From: Brevibacterium gallinarum
Lineage (GTDB): Bacteria > Actinomycetota > Actinomycetes > Actinomycetales > Brevibacteriaceae
Direction of reading: 5' to 3'
Assembly: GCF_014836885.1 (NCBI RefSeq)
Contig: NZ_JACSPY010000014.1
Coordinates: 1 to 64,000, forward strand
DNA length: 64,000 nt
The translations under genes were made by a program, and so were the position numbers. The notes below the pieces were generated by a model that was not told where the DNA came from, did no database searches, and saw nothing but the letters and a program-made list of their open reading frames with translations. Shown piece by piece: positions 41,724-52,696 of this stretch (positions are counted from its first letter, which is position 1; every line of letters starts with the position of its first letter).

Positions 41724-43694
41724 TCAGTCCTCGCCGTTGGGTGCCAGCCGGCTGAGCGCATCGCGGACGAGAGCCGGGTTGTCGGTGCGCCACATCGGCG
41801 GCAGAGAGGCGAGCAGGAAACCTGCGTAGCCGGCGGTGCGCAACCGGGAGTCGAGCACGGCGACGACGCCCTGATCCTGCACGGAGCGGATGAGCCGCCC
41901 GGCCCCCTGCGCCAGGCGCAGTGCGGCATGGGTGGCGCTGACGGTCATGAACCCGTTGGCACCGCGCTGGGCTGCAGCATGGGTGCGGGCGAGTGCGAGC
42001 GGGTCGTCGGGGCGTGGGAAGGGAATCCGGTCGATGACGACGAGCCGGCAGGTCCGCCCGGGCACGTCGACGCCCTGCCACAGCGACATGGTGCCGAACA
42101 GGCAGGTGTCGGGTTCGGCGGCGAACCGGCTGACGAGTGCTGAGAGGGTGTCCTCGCCCTGCAGCAGAATCGGCATCGGCAGGTGCTCGCGCAGCACAGT
42201 GGCCGCCTGTTCGGCAGCGCTCTTCGACGAGAACAGCCCGAGGGTGCCGCCGCCGGAGGCTGTCACGAGTTCGAGCAGCTCCTCCAGGGTCTCTTCGCTC
42301 AGCCCTCCCCTGCCCGGCTTGGGCAGGTGTCCAGCGACGTAGAGGATCCCCTGCTTGTCGTAGGAGAACGGGGAGCCGACGTCGATCGCATCGTAGGCCG
42401 GCGCCTCGGGCCCGGCGAGACCGAGCGAGGCGGCGACCGGTTCGAACTTCCCGCCCAGGGCCAGCGTCGCCGAGGTGGCGATGACGGTGGCTTCGGCGAA
42501 GAGACCGTTGCGCATGGTGCCGGCGACGCTGAGCGGGGCGACGACGAGCGAGGTGGTGTTCTCGCGGAAGGTGCTGCGGCTGACCCAGGAGACGTCGTTG
42601 CTGTCCGGTTCGGCCATCCGTTCGGCGAGGTCGAAGACCTCCTGGACGCGGGCGCGGGCCATCTGCCGGCCGGCGTCAGCGTCCTTGGCTTCGTTTCCGT
42701 TGGTATCCGACAGCAGCCGGCTGGCGGCATCCCGGATCTGGCGCACCGCCGCGGCGAGGTCCTCGGGCCAGCGCACGATGAGCCCCTCGCTGGCGTGTTC
42801 GAGTGCGCGTTCGAGTGCGCTGGCGGCGGTCGTGAGATTCTCGATGCTCGATTCCTGCGCCGAGGTGTGCTTGCGTGCCGAGGAGGCCGCCGCGTTGAGC
42901 ATCGTGACGGTCAGCGAGCCGGTCAGTGCGTTCGTCACCCGGTCGCGCAGCTCGTGGGCCTCATCGACGATGACGGCACCGTGCTCGGGCAGGACGTTGG
43001 CTTCGCCGAAGGAGTCGATGGCCAGCAGCGCATGGTTGGTCACCACGACGTCGGCCTCGCTGGCCCGGATCTTGGCGCGTTCGGCGAAGCACTCCTCGAA
43101 CATCGGGCATCTGCTGCCCAGGCAGTCGAAGGAATTGACCGAGACCTGCGCCCAGGCGCGGTCGGAGACACCGGGGGTGAGGTCGTCGCGGTCGCCGGTG
43201 TCGGTGGTGCGCTCCCAGGAGCGGATGCGCTGGATCTCCTCGCCAAGGGCGGTGATGCCCGACCCGCCGCGGTGGGCGGCGCCGTCGGCGCCGAGGTCGA
43301 ACAGCGTCGTGTCTCCGTCGTCGGGGTAACCGCCGTCGAGCTTGTGCTTGCACAGGTAGTTGCGCCGCCCCTTGAGCACGGCGGCACGCGGTCGCGTGTC
43401 GAGTTCGCCCTTGATCGCCTTGACCAGGCGCGGCAGGTCGCGGTCGATGATCTGGGCCTGCAGCGCCAGAGTCGCCGTGGAGACGATGACGCGCTCACCG
43501 GTGCGCACGGCGTACTCGACGGCCGGCACCAGGTAGGCCAGTGACTTGCCGGTGCCAGTGCCGGCTTGGACGAGGAGGTGGGAGCCGTTGTCGAGTGCGG
43601 CCCCGACCGCCTCGGCCATGTCCTGCTGTCCGCGGCGCGGTGATCCGCCCAGTGCTGAGACCGCGGTCTCCAGCAGCGGCGGAATCCGGCTCAT
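41724..43694 (-). CDS. dinG: ATP-dependent DNA helicase, DinG/XPD family
   Basis: A 656-residue superfamily 2 helicase. Walker A is QAGTGTGKS at 43-51 and the DEAH box is VIVDEAHELRD. Between them lie cysteines of a probable iron-sulfur cluster (YLCKHKL, and CLGSRCPMFEEC). The C-terminal helicase half has SLWQGVDVPG and HAALRLAQGAGRLIRS. It unwinds DNA 5' to 3' in repair. It overlaps the hflX start region by four bases and shares its transcript. Confidence 0.93.
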   Translation of the reverse strand: MSRIPPLLETAVSALGGSPRRGQQDMAEAVGAALDNGSHLLVQAGTGTGKSLAYLVPAVEYAVRTGERVIVSTATLALQAQIIDRDLPRLVKAIKGELDTRPRAAVLKGRRNYLCKHKLDGGYPDDGDTTLFDLGADGAAHRGGSGITALGEEIQRIRSWERTTDTGDRDDLTPGVSDRAWAQVSVNSFDCLGSRCPMFEECFAERAKIRASEADVVVTNHALLAIDSFGEANVLPEHGAVIVDEAHELRDRVTNALTGSLTVTMLNAAASSARKHTSAQESSIENLTTAASALERALEHASEGLIVRWPEDLAAAVRQIRDAASRLLSDTNGNEAKDADAGRQMARARVQEVFDLAERMAEPDSNDVSWVSRSTFRENTTSLVVAPLSVAGTMRNGLFAEATVIATSATLALGGKFEPVAASLGLAGPEAPAYDAIDVGSPFSYDKQGILYVAGHLPKPGRGGLSEETLEELLELVTASGGGTLGLFSSKSAAEQAATVLREHLPMPILLQGEDTLSALVSRFAAEPDTCLFGTMSLWQGVDVPGRTCRLVVIDRIPFPRPDDPLALARTHAAAQRGANGFMTVSATHAALRLAQGAGRLIRSVQDQGVVAVLDSRLRTAGYAGFLLASLPPMWRTDNPALVRDALSRLAPNGED

Positions 43695-45340
43695 GCGCGG
43701 TGGCCGGCGGCGGCTCCCGCCCCGGCTTCGGACTCAGCTCCGGTGTCGGTGTCTGCCGGGAGGGGCTCCTGGCCGGCGAACATGTCCGGCTTGCGGAACT
43801 CCTCCAAGGCTGCGAGCAGGTCGGCATCGACCTTCGCCTGCACGGCGGTGCCTTCCGGCAGGTGCTTCTCGACGAGCACAGTGCCCTCGTCGTGGATGCG
43901 GGAGACGAGGTCTCCGCGGTCGTACGGAAGCAGCACGGTCACCTCGTGATCGGGTGCCGGCAGCAGTTCGGCCAGTCGCTCGCGCAGCTCATCGATCCCC
44001 TCACCGGTCGCTGCCGAGACGGCGACGGCCTCCGGGTAGCGGGCGAGCAGGCCGGTGAGCACATCCGGGTCGGCGAGATCGGACTTGTTGAAGACGATGA
44101 GCTCGGCGATGTCATCGGTGTCGGCCTCGGCGAGCACTTCGCGCACGGCTGCCAGCTGTCCGTGCGGGTCCGGGTGGGCGGCGTCGACGACGTGCATGAG
44201 CACATCGGCGAACGTCGCCTCCTCCAATGTGGAGCGGAAGGCCTCGACGAGCTGATGCGGCAGGTTGCGCACGAACCCGACGGTGTCGGTGAATGTGAAT
44301 TCGCGGCCGTCCTCGGTCGTCGCCTGCCGCACGGTGGGATCGAGGGTGGCGAAGAGCTCGTTGCGGACCATGACATCGGCGTCGGTGAGCCGGTTGAGCA
44401 GGGAGGACTTCCCGGCGTTGGTGTAACCGACGATCGCCACGGCCGGGACCTGGTGGCGCTGCCGGTTGGCGCGCTTCGTCTCCCGTGCCGGGGTCATATC
44501 GGCGATCTGGCGGCGCAGCTTGGCCATCCGGGTGCGGATGCGGCGGCGGTCGAGTTCGATCTTCGTCTCACCGGGACCGCGCGAGCCGATGCCCTCACCG
44601 CCGGCGACCCGGCCGCCGGCCTGCCGGGACATCGACTCACCCCAGCCGCGCAGGCGCGGCAGGAGGTATTCGAGCTGGGCGAGTTCGACCTGGGCTTTGC
44701 CCTCGCGGCTCTTGGCGTGCTGGGCGAAGATGTCGAGGATGAGCGCGACCCGGTCGATGACCTTGACCTTGATGACGTCCTCGAGGCCGCGGCGCTGGCT
44801 GGGTGCCAGTTCGGTGTCGACGATGACGGTGTCGGCGCCCACGGCGGCGACGATGTCGGCCAGTTCTTGGGCCTTGCCGCGTCCCAGATACGTGCCGGGG
44901 TCCGGGTGGTCGCGGCGCTGCAGCACGCCGTCGAGCACGGTCGAACCGGCCGTCTCGGCAAGCGAGGCGAGCTCACGCAGCGATTCCTCCGCCTCGGCGG
45001 CGGTCCCGCGCGTCCAGATCCCGGCGAGCACGACCTTCTCCAGGCGCAGCTGCCGGTATTCGACCTCGGTGACGTCTTCGAGTTCGGTTGAGAGCCCGGA
45101 GACGCGGCGCAGCGCCTCGCGCTCGAGCGCATCGAACTGGCTGTCGTCCTGGTGGACGCGATCCTCGTCGGTGAGCGCGGAGCCGCCGCGGGAGAGGATC
45201 CGGTCGATCATCGCGTCGTCGCGGCTGCGCTCGGTCTCTGCTGGCTGGCCGGCTTCCTCTGCTGGCTGCCCGGTTTCGGCGGCTGGGGTGGTCTCGTCTG
45301 CACGGTGACGGCGATGGGTATCGCTTGGCATCGTCCTCAT
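43691..45340 (-). CDS. hflX: GTPase HflX
   Basis: Ribosome-binding GTPase that can split stalled ribosomes. The 549-residue protein has an acidic, Ala/Glu-rich N-terminal extension of about 90 residues. The HflX nucleotide-binding domain follows (YLGRGKAQELAD, then VIDRVALILDIFAQHAKSREG), and then the G domain with GYTNAGKSS, DTVGF and FNKSD. Both ATGs at 45340 and 45331 have plausible ribosome sites. It is followed by dinG with a four-base overlap. Confidence 0.95.
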   Translation of the reverse strand: MRTMPSDTHRRHRADETTPAAETGQPAEEAGQPAETERSRDDAMIDRILSRGGSALTDEDRVHQDDSQFDALEREALRRVSGLSTELEDVTEVEYRQLRLEKVVLAGIWTRGTAAEAEESLRELASLAETAGSTVLDGVLQRRDHPDPGTYLGRGKAQELADIVAAVGADTVIVDTELAPSQRRGLEDVIKVKVIDRVALILDIFAQHAKSREGKAQVELAQLEYLLPRLRGWGESMSRQAGGRVAGGEGIGSRGPGETKIELDRRRIRTRMAKLRRQIADMTPARETKRANRQRHQVPAVAIVGYTNAGKSSLLNRLTDADVMVRNELFATLDPTVRQATTEDGREFTFTDTVGFVRNLPHQLVEAFRSTLEEATFADVLMHVVDAAHPDPHGQLAAVREVLAEADTDDIAELIVFNKSDLADPDVLTGLLARYPEAVAVSAATGEGIDELRERLAELLPAPDHEVTVLLPYDRGDLVSRIHDEGTVLVEKHLPEGTAVQAKVDADLLAALEEFRKPDMFAGQEPLPADTDTGAESEAGAGAAAGHRA

Positions 45341-45415
45341 TTCTTCTCTGGCGGTCTTCTATTGTCCCACACGGCACCGGCGTCTGCGCCCTGCGCGCAC
45401 CGTAGGATGGTGGCG

Positions 45416-46036
45416 ATGAACGAGCACTACTTCTCCGCCCAGCCGGCCAGCGACGCGCAGCTGCGCACAATCGATGTGCGCCTGGCAGGCCGCGAGCTCA
45501 GCGTCTCGACGGCTGCCGGGGTCTTCTCCCCCGGTCATCTCGACACCGGCACGCGTCTGCTGCTCGACGAGATCCCCGACCCGCCTGCCGGTGATGTGCT
45601 CGACCTGGGCTGCGGCTGGGGGCCGGTCGCCATCCACACCGCCCTCACCGGCGCTGATGCCGGCACGCACCCGCGTATCTGGGCGCTTGATGTCAATGAG
45701 CGCGCCCTCGATCTGGTCCGCCGCAATGCCGCCGACCTGGGGCTGGGCTCGATTCGTGCGGTGACCGGAGCGGACATCCCGCCTCAGGTGCGGTTCGCTG
45801 CGATCTATTCGAATCCGCCGATCCGAGTGGGCAAGGCCGTACTGCACGAGCTGCTGCTCACATGGCTGCCCCGCCTTGCGCCCGGCGGTGCGGCGTGGCT
45901 GGTGGTGGCCAAGAAGCTCGGTGCTGATTCGCTGCTCACCTGGCTGCGCAGCGCGCTCGGCGAGACATACGCCGTGGAGCGGACGACGACATCGAAGGGC
46001 TTCCGGATCCTGCGCATCGAGCGGCTGGCCGACTGA
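45416..46036 (+). CDS. class I SAM-dependent methyltransferase (RsmC/MTS-like)
   Basis: A 206-residue protein with motif I VLDLGCGWGPVAIH and the substrate motif NPPIRVG (an NPPY-like loop). It also has the MTS-domain lead-in STAAGVFSPGHLDTGTRLLL, typical of RsmC/RlmG-type rRNA guanine-N2 methyltransferases. The exact target is not decided. The gene stands on the plus strand between the divergent hflX and convergent dapF. The ATG at 45416 is the start of the conserved sequence; the preceding frame is antisense to hflX. Confidence 0.85.
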   Translation: MNEHYFSAQPASDAQLRTIDVRLAGRELSVSTAAGVFSPGHLDTGTRLLLDEIPDPPAGDVLDLGCGWGPVAIHTALTGADAGTHPRIWALDVNERALDLVRRNAADLGLGSIRAVTGADIPPQVRFAAIYSNPPIRVGKAVLHELLLTWLPRLAPGGAAWLVVAKKLGADSLLTWLRSALGETYAVERTTTSKGFRILRIERLAD

Positions 46037-46072
46037 GCGGCTGGCTGGCCACCTGGCCGTTCCCGAGGCGGT

Positions 46073-47029
46073 TCAGAGCAGCCGGCGCAGGCGCGCCTTG
46101 AGCTGTTCGGACAGTTCGATCGCGGCGGTGAGTTCGGCTGGGCCACTCAGACTGACCTGGTGGCCGTTGATGTCGACGCGCACGGTGCCGCCGGGCTGGT
46201 CGACCAGCCATTGGATCGGTCCGTGGGCTCCGGCCCAATGGTGGGCTGCCAGGGCGGCTGCGCAGGCTCCGGTGCCGCAGGCCTGGGTTTCGCCGACGCC
46301 GCGTTCGAACACGCGCATGCGCAGGCTGCCGGTCGTCGGGTTGCCGTCGCCGCCAGGTTCGATGACGATGTATTCGATGTTGGTCCCGGCCGGCGGGTCG
46401 GGGTTGAGCTGCGGGACCGCAGTGAGTTCGGCTGCGGCGAGCTCGTCGACTGAGGCGAGCGCGACGACGGTGTGCGGGTTGCCCATATCGACGTCGAGGC
46501 CCGGCCGGGCGACGTCGATGCCGCGGGTGAGCACGAGCGTGTCCGCGGCGCCGTCGCCGGAGCCGGGCAGCTGCCACCGGCCCATGTCGACGCGGTACCA
46601 GACCTCGGATTCGCCTGTCGGATCCGGTTCGATCGTCACGGTCTTGACGCCGGCGCGGGTGCCGACCGGCAGTGTCTGGGGGTCGGCGGCGAGGTCGTAG
46701 CTGCGCAGGTAGTGGGCGAAGGCGCGCACGCCGTTGCCGCACATCTCAGCAATCGAGCCGTCGGCGTTGCGGTAGTCCATGAACCATTCGGATCCGGCTT
46801 CAGCGGCCGTGACCGCTTCGGGAATGCCGGCTGCAGCACAGCGGATGACGCGGATGAGGCCGTCGGCGCCGATGCCGCTGTGCCGGTTGCACAGGAGTGC
46901 GACCTGGTCGGCGTTGAGGTCCTGTTCGCCGGCGGGGTCGTAGAGGAACACGAAGTCGTTGGCGGTGCCGTGCCCGGTCGACAGCGCCGGCGGTGCGGCG
47001 GTGTGGTGTGCGGCGTGGGCGTCGGTCAT
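46073..47029 (-). CDS. dapF: diaminopimelate epimerase
   Basis: Converts LL- to meso-diaminopimelate for lysine and cell wall. The 318-residue protein has the catalytic cysteines in AEMCGNGVRAF (Cys97) and ETQACGTGACA, the usual pair of thiols. An extra 18 or so residues precede the conserved GHGTANDFV. It overlaps miaA by four bases. Confidence 0.95.
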   Translation of the reverse strand: MTDAHAAHHTAAPPALSTGHGTANDFVFLYDPAGEQDLNADQVALLCNRHSGIGADGLIRVIRCAAAGIPEAVTAAEAGSEWFMDYRNADGSIAEMCGNGVRAFAHYLRSYDLAADPQTLPVGTRAGVKTVTIEPDPTGESEVWYRVDMGRWQLPGSGDGAADTLVLTRGIDVARPGLDVDMGNPHTVVALASVDELAAAELTAVPQLNPDPPAGTNIEYIVIEPGGDGNPTTGSLRMRVFERGVGETQACGTGACAAALAAHHWAGAHGPIQWLVDQPGGTVRVDINGHQVSLSGPAELTAAIELSEQLKARLRRLL

Positions 47030-48006
47030 CGGCGTGGCTCCCTTTCAGCCGGCGGCGTCTCGGCACCGTGAGCATAGCACTGCCGGTACAGCGCTTCTGC
47101 CTTCTCCACCAGCTCGGGATCGGTGGCGTCGAGCCACTCGATGCGCTCGTCGCGGCGGAACCAGGTCAGCTGACGTTTGGCGAACTGACGGGTGCGTATG
47201 ATCGTCGACTCGATCGCTGCCTCGGCGGTGGTCTTGCCGTCGAGATAGTCGATGATCTGGGCGTAGCCGATCGCTTGGGAGGCGGTCCGGCCCTCCCGCA
47301 GCCCCTCACCGAGCAGGCGGGTGACCTCGTCGACCCATCCGGCTTCCCACATCCTCTCCACGCGGGCGGCGATGCGCTCGTTGAGCACTGACCGGTCTTC
47401 GGCCAGGCCGATCTGCACGGTCGGCATGGCGTATGCGTAGCGGGGCAGGTGGGCGGTGAAGGGCTGGCCAGTCAGTTCGATGACCTCCAGGGCGCGGACG
47501 ATCCGCCGGGTGTCACCGGTGGTGATCTTCGCTGCGGCGGCCGGGTCGAGTGCGGCGAGCCTGTCGTGCAGACTGCCGGGGCCGTGCTCGGCGGCTTCGT
47601 CTTCGAGCCGGGTGCGAATGGATGGGTCGGTGCCGGGGAAGGTCATGACATCGGTGGCCGCACGCATGTACAGTCCGGAGCCGCCGACGAGGATCGGCAC
47701 CCGGTGGCGGGTCTGCAGATCGCTGATGATCGCCCGGGCACGCGTCTGGAAGTCTGCGACCGAGGCGTCTTCGGTGACGTCGAGGATGTCGATGAGGTGG
47801 TGTTCGATGCCGCCGCGTTCGTCGACGGGCAGCTTGGCTGTGCCGATGTCCATGCCGCGGTAGAACTGCATCGCATCGGCGTTGACGATCTCGCCGTGCA
47901 GGCGCTGTGCCAGGGCGACGGCGAGGTCGGATTTGCCGGTGGCGGTGGCGCCGACGATGTTGATGACCGGCGTGACGGGCTGGGTCGTGCGGTCCTCTGG
48001 ATTCAT
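47026..48006 (-). CDS. miaA: tRNA dimethylallyltransferase
   Basis: Adds dimethylallyl to A37 of tRNAs that read UNN codons. The 326-residue protein has the P-loop GATATGKS at about 19-26 and DAMQFYRGMDIGTAK and VGGSGLYMRA just after. The start at 48006 gives the family N-terminus; the longer frame runs into miaB. It follows miaB by one base. Confidence 0.96.
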   Translation of the reverse strand: MNPEDRTTQPVTPVINIVGATATGKSDLAVALAQRLHGEIVNADAMQFYRGMDIGTAKLPVDERGGIEHHLIDILDVTEDASVADFQTRARAIISDLQTRHRVPILVGGSGLYMRAATDVMTFPGTDPSIRTRLEDEAAEHGPGSLHDRLAALDPAAAAKITTGDTRRIVRALEVIELTGQPFTAHLPRYAYAMPTVQIGLAEDRSVLNERIAARVERMWEAGWVDEVTRLLGEGLREGRTASQAIGYAQIIDYLDGKTTAEAAIESTIIRTRQFAKRQLTWFRRDERIEWLDATDPELVEKAEALYRQCYAHGAETPPAEREPRR

Positions 48007-48007
48007 C

Positions 48008-49510
48008 TCAGCTGCGGGTGCGGATCGTCGGCATGCCCAGCGATGTCGGTCCAGCCGGCCCTGCTGCCGGGCCCGAGGGGGCGCCGCAGCTGTCAGCCTG
48101 GCTGCGGTCCCAGGCGTCTCCGGAGCGGGTGCGGCGGACGGTGTAGGCGGCATCGGCGATAAGGAAGTACGGCTTGGCCTCGGTCACCGTTGTCGAGACG
48201 ACGTCGCCGGGGCGGACGTCCTGGGCTGCGGGGTCGATGCGTACGTGGACGAGCCGGTTGTCTTCGGCCCGGCCGGTCATCCGGCCGTGTTCGGCATCTC
48301 CGGTCTTGGTGACCAGCACGTTGACGTCGGTGCCGATGAGCTTGCGGTTCTCCTCCCAGGCGATTTCGTCCTGGAGGGCGACGAGGCGTTCGAAGCGCTC
48401 CTGCACGACTTCCTTGGGGACCTGGTCGTCCATCGTCGCGGCCGGGGTGCCCGGCCGGATCGAGTACTGGAAGGTGAAGGCCTGGCTGAAGCGGGCCCGG
48501 CGCACGACGTCCATCGTGGCCTGGAAGTCCTCTTCGGTCTCTCCGGGGAAGCCGACGATGATGTCGGTGGTGATGGCTGCATGCGGAATCGCGTCGCGGA
48601 CCTTGTCGAGGATGTTGAGGAACCGGCTGGTGCGATACGACCGGCGCATCGCCTTGAGGATGCGGTCAGAGCCGGACTGCAGCGGCATGTGCAGCTGCGG
48701 CATGACGGCTGGGGTCTCGGCCATCGCGGCGATGACGTCATCGGAGAACGCTGCCGGATGGGGGCTGGTGAAGCGGACCCGTTCGATGCCTTCGACGGCG
48801 CCGACGGCGCGCAGCAGCTTGGCAAACGCTCCACGGTCGCGGAACTCGACGCCGTAGGAGTTGACGTTCTGGCCCAGCAGCGTCACCTCAGTGATGCCGT
48901 CTGCCGCGAGCGCTTCGACTTCGGCGAGGATGTCACCGGGCCGGCGGTCTTTCTCTTTGCCGCGCAGGGCCGGGACGATGCAGAAGGTGCAGGTGTTGTT
49001 GCAGCCGACCGAAATCGACACCCAGCCCGAATGCGTCGATTCGCGGGTTGTCGGCAGGGTCGAGGGGAAGACGTCGAGGCTTTCGAGGATCTCGACCTGT
49101 GCTTCCCTGTTATGGCGGGCCCGGTCGAGCAGGGCCGGCAGTGAGCCCATGTTGTGGGTGCCGAAGACGACATCGACCCAGGGGGCGCGCTTGACGATCG
49201 TGTCGCGGTCCTTCTGGGCCATGCACCCGCCGACGGCGATCTGCAGGTCCGGGTGCTGTTCCTTGACCTGGGCGAGCCGGCCGAGGTTTCCGTAGAGGCG
49301 GTTGTCGGCGTTCTCGCGCACCGCGCAGGTGTTGAAGACGACGATATCGGCCTGGTCGCCGGCGTCTGCGCGGACGTATCCGGCGTCGTCGAGGAGTCCG
49401 GAGAGCCGTTCGGAATCGTGCACGTTCATCTGGCACCCATAGGTCTTCACCTCATAGGTGCGCGTGCGATTGCCGGCTTCCGGTTCAGTCAGTGCGATTG
49501 CCTCAGTCAT
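48008..49510 (-). CDS. miaB: tRNA-2-methylthio-N6-dimethylallyladenosine synthase
   Basis: Radical SAM methylthiotransferase acting on the MiaA product. The 500-residue protein has an N-terminal UPF0004 domain with Cys26, Cys62 and Cys96 for one iron-sulfur cluster. The radical SAM motif CxxxCxxC (Cys170, 174, 177) and a TRAM domain follow. A Gly/Pro/Ser-rich tail of about 35 residues ends the protein. The start at 49510 has only a weak ribosome site. Confidence 0.96.
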   Translation of the reverse strand: MTEAIALTEPEAGNRTRTYEVKTYGCQMNVHDSERLSGLLDDAGYVRADAGDQADIVVFNTCAVRENADNRLYGNLGRLAQVKEQHPDLQIAVGGCMAQKDRDTIVKRAPWVDVVFGTHNMGSLPALLDRARHNREAQVEILESLDVFPSTLPTTRESTHSGWVSISVGCNNTCTFCIVPALRGKEKDRRPGDILAEVEALAADGITEVTLLGQNVNSYGVEFRDRGAFAKLLRAVGAVEGIERVRFTSPHPAAFSDDVIAAMAETPAVMPQLHMPLQSGSDRILKAMRRSYRTSRFLNILDKVRDAIPHAAITTDIIVGFPGETEEDFQATMDVVRRARFSQAFTFQYSIRPGTPAATMDDQVPKEVVQERFERLVALQDEIAWEENRKLIGTDVNVLVTKTGDAEHGRMTGRAEDNRLVHVRIDPAAQDVRPGDVVSTTVTEAKPYFLIADAAYTVRRTRSGDAWDRSQADSCGAPSGPAAGPAGPTSLGMPTIRTRS

Positions 49511-49607
49511 CGGCAGACATTCTAGCGTGTACTCCCCCCACGACCCCACACGCTGGCTGTGGCTGATAATCTGCCGATTCATCCCCGATCTTAAAGGAGT
49601 GACCTTC

Positions 49608-49673
49608 ATGTCACGCCCCGCCGTTCTCGATTCCATCAGTGTCTCCGGCGCACCGGACCAGGAGCGGCGATGA
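49608..49673 (+). CDS. 21-residue ORF coupled to the SdpI-like gene
   Basis: A tiny frame with a good ribosome site (AAAGGAG, eight bases before the ATG) encodes [20 protein letters not shown] plus one Arg. Its stop overlaps the start of the next gene (ATGA at 49670-49673). It may be a leader peptide that drives translation of the downstream gene, since that gene has only GGAGCGGCG inside this ORF as a site. No similarity is recognised; real expression is uncertain. Confidence 0.45.
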   Translation: MSRPAVLDSISVSGAPDQERR

Positions 49674-50017
49674 CTGATCTCATCGTCTCGCTGACAACGG
49701 CTGCGTCTCTGGGCATCGCAGGGGTGATCCTCGCAGCTGTGGCATACCGCGGGCAGCGGGAAACGCTGCTGCGCAATCTGTGGGTGGGGCTGCGGACAGC
49801 AGCGCTGATGGAATCGGACGACGCATGGGTCGCCGGTCATCGGGCTGCCGCACGCTATCTGTGCATTGCCGGTGCCGGGCTGATCGTCAGTGCTGTGGCG
49901 AGCGTGTTCCTCACTGAGGCGGCTGTCGCGGTCGTCGCACTCGCCGGGTGCGCGTGGGTCTTGGCGTGGGTCTTCATCGCCTCGCGCGTTGCCGCCAGGG
50001 CAGCAGAACGCGGTTAG
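49670..50017 (+). CDS. SdpI-like small membrane protein
   Basis: A 115-residue protein with three hydrophobic segments (about 5-25, 62-82 and 85-107). The segment [19 protein letters not shown] and HRAAARY matches the conserved middle of the SdpI/YhfL family. Bacillus SdpI gives immunity to the SdpC toxin and signals through the membrane; the role elsewhere is unknown. It lies between the ends of miaB and recX in an otherwise conserved region. Confidence 0.7.
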   Translation: MTDLIVSLTTAASLGIAGVILAAVAYRGQRETLLRNLWVGLRTAALMESDDAWVAGHRAAARYLCIAGAGLIVSAVASVFLTEAAVAVVALAGCAWVLAWVFIASRVAARAAERG

Positions 50018-50038
50018 ATTCAGCTGGGCCTGCAGCTG

Positions 50039-50660
50039 TCAGTCGGTTTCGAGCACCTGCCGGGTGACAGCGAACGACAGGCCGGAGGGGAAGCCGCGGC
50101 GGGCGAGCATGCTGAGGATGCGGCGCTGGCGTGTCTCATACGGAAGTGTCCGGGTCGAGGCTGCCTTCTTCTCGGCGACGGCGTAGGCGAGGTCCCATTC
50201 GTCGTCGATCTCGCCGAGGGCGTCATCGGCAATGGGCCCGTCAATGCCCTTCTTCTTCAGCTCGCGGCGCAGCGCTGATTGTGAGAGTTTGCGCTGTTCG
50301 CGCTTGGCTCGCACGAAGCTGTGGGCGAAGTTCGCATCATCGAGCAGCTTCGATCCCTGCAGCCGTTGGATGAGGGTGTCGACGATGTCCTCAGGGTGCT
50401 CGCGGCCAAGCAGCTTATCCCGCAGCTCGGCTGAAGAGTGGTCGCGCGCGGCGAGCATATTCAGTGCCCGCTTCTTCGCCCGCTTGTACTCAGGATCCTC
50501 AGCGATCGGATCCGGCTGTTCGTCCGCGGCGGTGTCATGCAGCCTGGCAGTCGCGTCTGCACCCTGGATCTGCCCGTCGGTACCGACGGAGTCGATTGCC
50601 TGCTGCAAAGCGGCCAGGACATCCGCATTGCTGCGCGCGTCCTGGCCGCCTGCCGGCTGA

Positions 50661-50674
<14 letters not shown>
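50039..50674 (-). CDS. recX: recombination regulator RecX
   Basis: Binds RecA filaments and limits their activity. The 211-residue protein has the three-helix RecX repeats from about residue 65 onward ([34 protein letters not shown]). The first 60 residues are an acidic, low-complexity extension. It overlaps the recA end by 14 bases, so the two are coupled. Confidence 0.9.
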
Positions 50675-51767
<1,093 letters not shown>

Positions 51768-51909
51768 GGGTTCCTCCTTGAGGTGGTTCATCGATCTGCC
51801 AGCAACTCTAGGCTCCGGCGCTGACATCGACTCGATTCACGATGTGAAGCTGTGGACAACCCGCGCACTGCGCACCTGTGGTCACAGCCGGGCGGCGTAT
51901 CTGGGCACC

Positions 51910-51939
51910 ACTATAGCGGCTCATGCGAACATCAGTTCG
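51910..51939 (-). promoter_or_regulatory. recA promoter with SOS box
   Basis: CGAACATCAGTTCG at 51926-51939 is a perfect CGAAC-N4-GTTCG LexA site. On the minus strand it is followed by TATAGT (51910-51915), a good -10, and the box covers the -35 area. LexA binding would block recA transcription. The leader to the recA start is about 135 bases. Confidence 0.8.
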
Positions 51940-52037
51940 AAATGTGCGGCGTGTCGTCGATGTTGCCCTCTGGTCGAAGCTCGCCTCCGCATGTGTGACG
52001 CAGAGTCTTCGCTCGACGCCAGCGTCCCCACACCTGC

Positions 52038-52268
52038 TCAGAACGGGTTGGCCCGCGGCTTCTTGTCCTGACCGAGCCAGCGCTCTTCGGGAACACCTGC
52101 GGCAGCGCAGACAGCCAACCAGATCTCACGTGCCTCGAATCCGGCTTCGAACGCCTCGGCCGGGGTGCGTGAGCCCAGCGCTGAGAGCGCCAAGTCGGTG
52201 TGCAGGGAGGCTGCGCGGATGGAGCCGAACTCGTCGTTCATCAGCTCCCAGTAGGCGGTGTGGCGCAT
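52038..52268 (-). CDS. DUF3046 domain-containing protein
   Basis: A 76-residue protein of unknown function. It begins [15 protein letters not shown] and contains LALSALGSRTPAEAFEAG, both typical of DUF3046. It sits just upstream of recA in Actinobacteria, as here. Its ATG overlaps the stop of the clgR-like gene. Confidence 0.88.
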   Translation of the reverse strand: MRHTAYWELMNDEFGSIRAASLHTDLALSALGSRTPAEAFEAGFEAREIWLAVCAAAGVPEERWLGQDKKPRANPF

Positions 52269-52582
52269 CAGGCCTGTCCGGCGAGCGCTTCGTCTGCGAG
52301 CACGCGCTCGGACAGCTCGGCGGGAACGGTGTCGGGAATGTCGACGCCTTCGCTGATCGCGAAGCGGTCGCTGACCTCGCGCAGCAGTAGGGAGACCGGC
52401 ATATCGAGGGCTTCGCAGATGGCGGCGAGCAGCTCGGAGGAGGCCTCCTTCTGGCCGCGTTCGATCTCACTCAGGTAGCCCAGGGACACGCTGGCCCCGG
52501 TGGAGACGTCGCGCAGGGTTCGGTTCTGCCGGCGACGTGCGGTCCTCAGCGTGTCACCGATCTCGGTCCGCAGAAGAGTCAT
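52268..52582 (-). CDS. clgR: XRE-type regulator, ClgR-like
   Basis: A 104-residue helix-turn-helix protein with [15 protein letters not shown] and [16 protein letters not shown] forming the DNA-binding domain. In other Actinobacteria ClgR activates clp protease genes and some repair genes. The position next to cinA, DUF3046 and recA supports the call. The C-terminal end ALAGQA resembles the protease-recognised Ala-Ala tail of some ClgR proteins, only loosely. Confidence 0.85.
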   Translation of the reverse strand: MTLLRTEIGDTLRTARRRQNRTLRDVSTGASVSLGYLSEIERGQKEASSELLAAICEALDMPVSLLLREVSDRFAISEGVDIPDTVPAELSERVLADEALAGQA

Positions 52583-52696
52583 GTGCGTCCTTTCTCAGCG
52601 ACAGGGTTCATGTGAAACCTTCAACACCGCGGTGCTGTGGTTTGTTCCATCCAATCTACCGTTTCCGTCAATCCGGCGCCGCCTCAGGGCCGCTGT

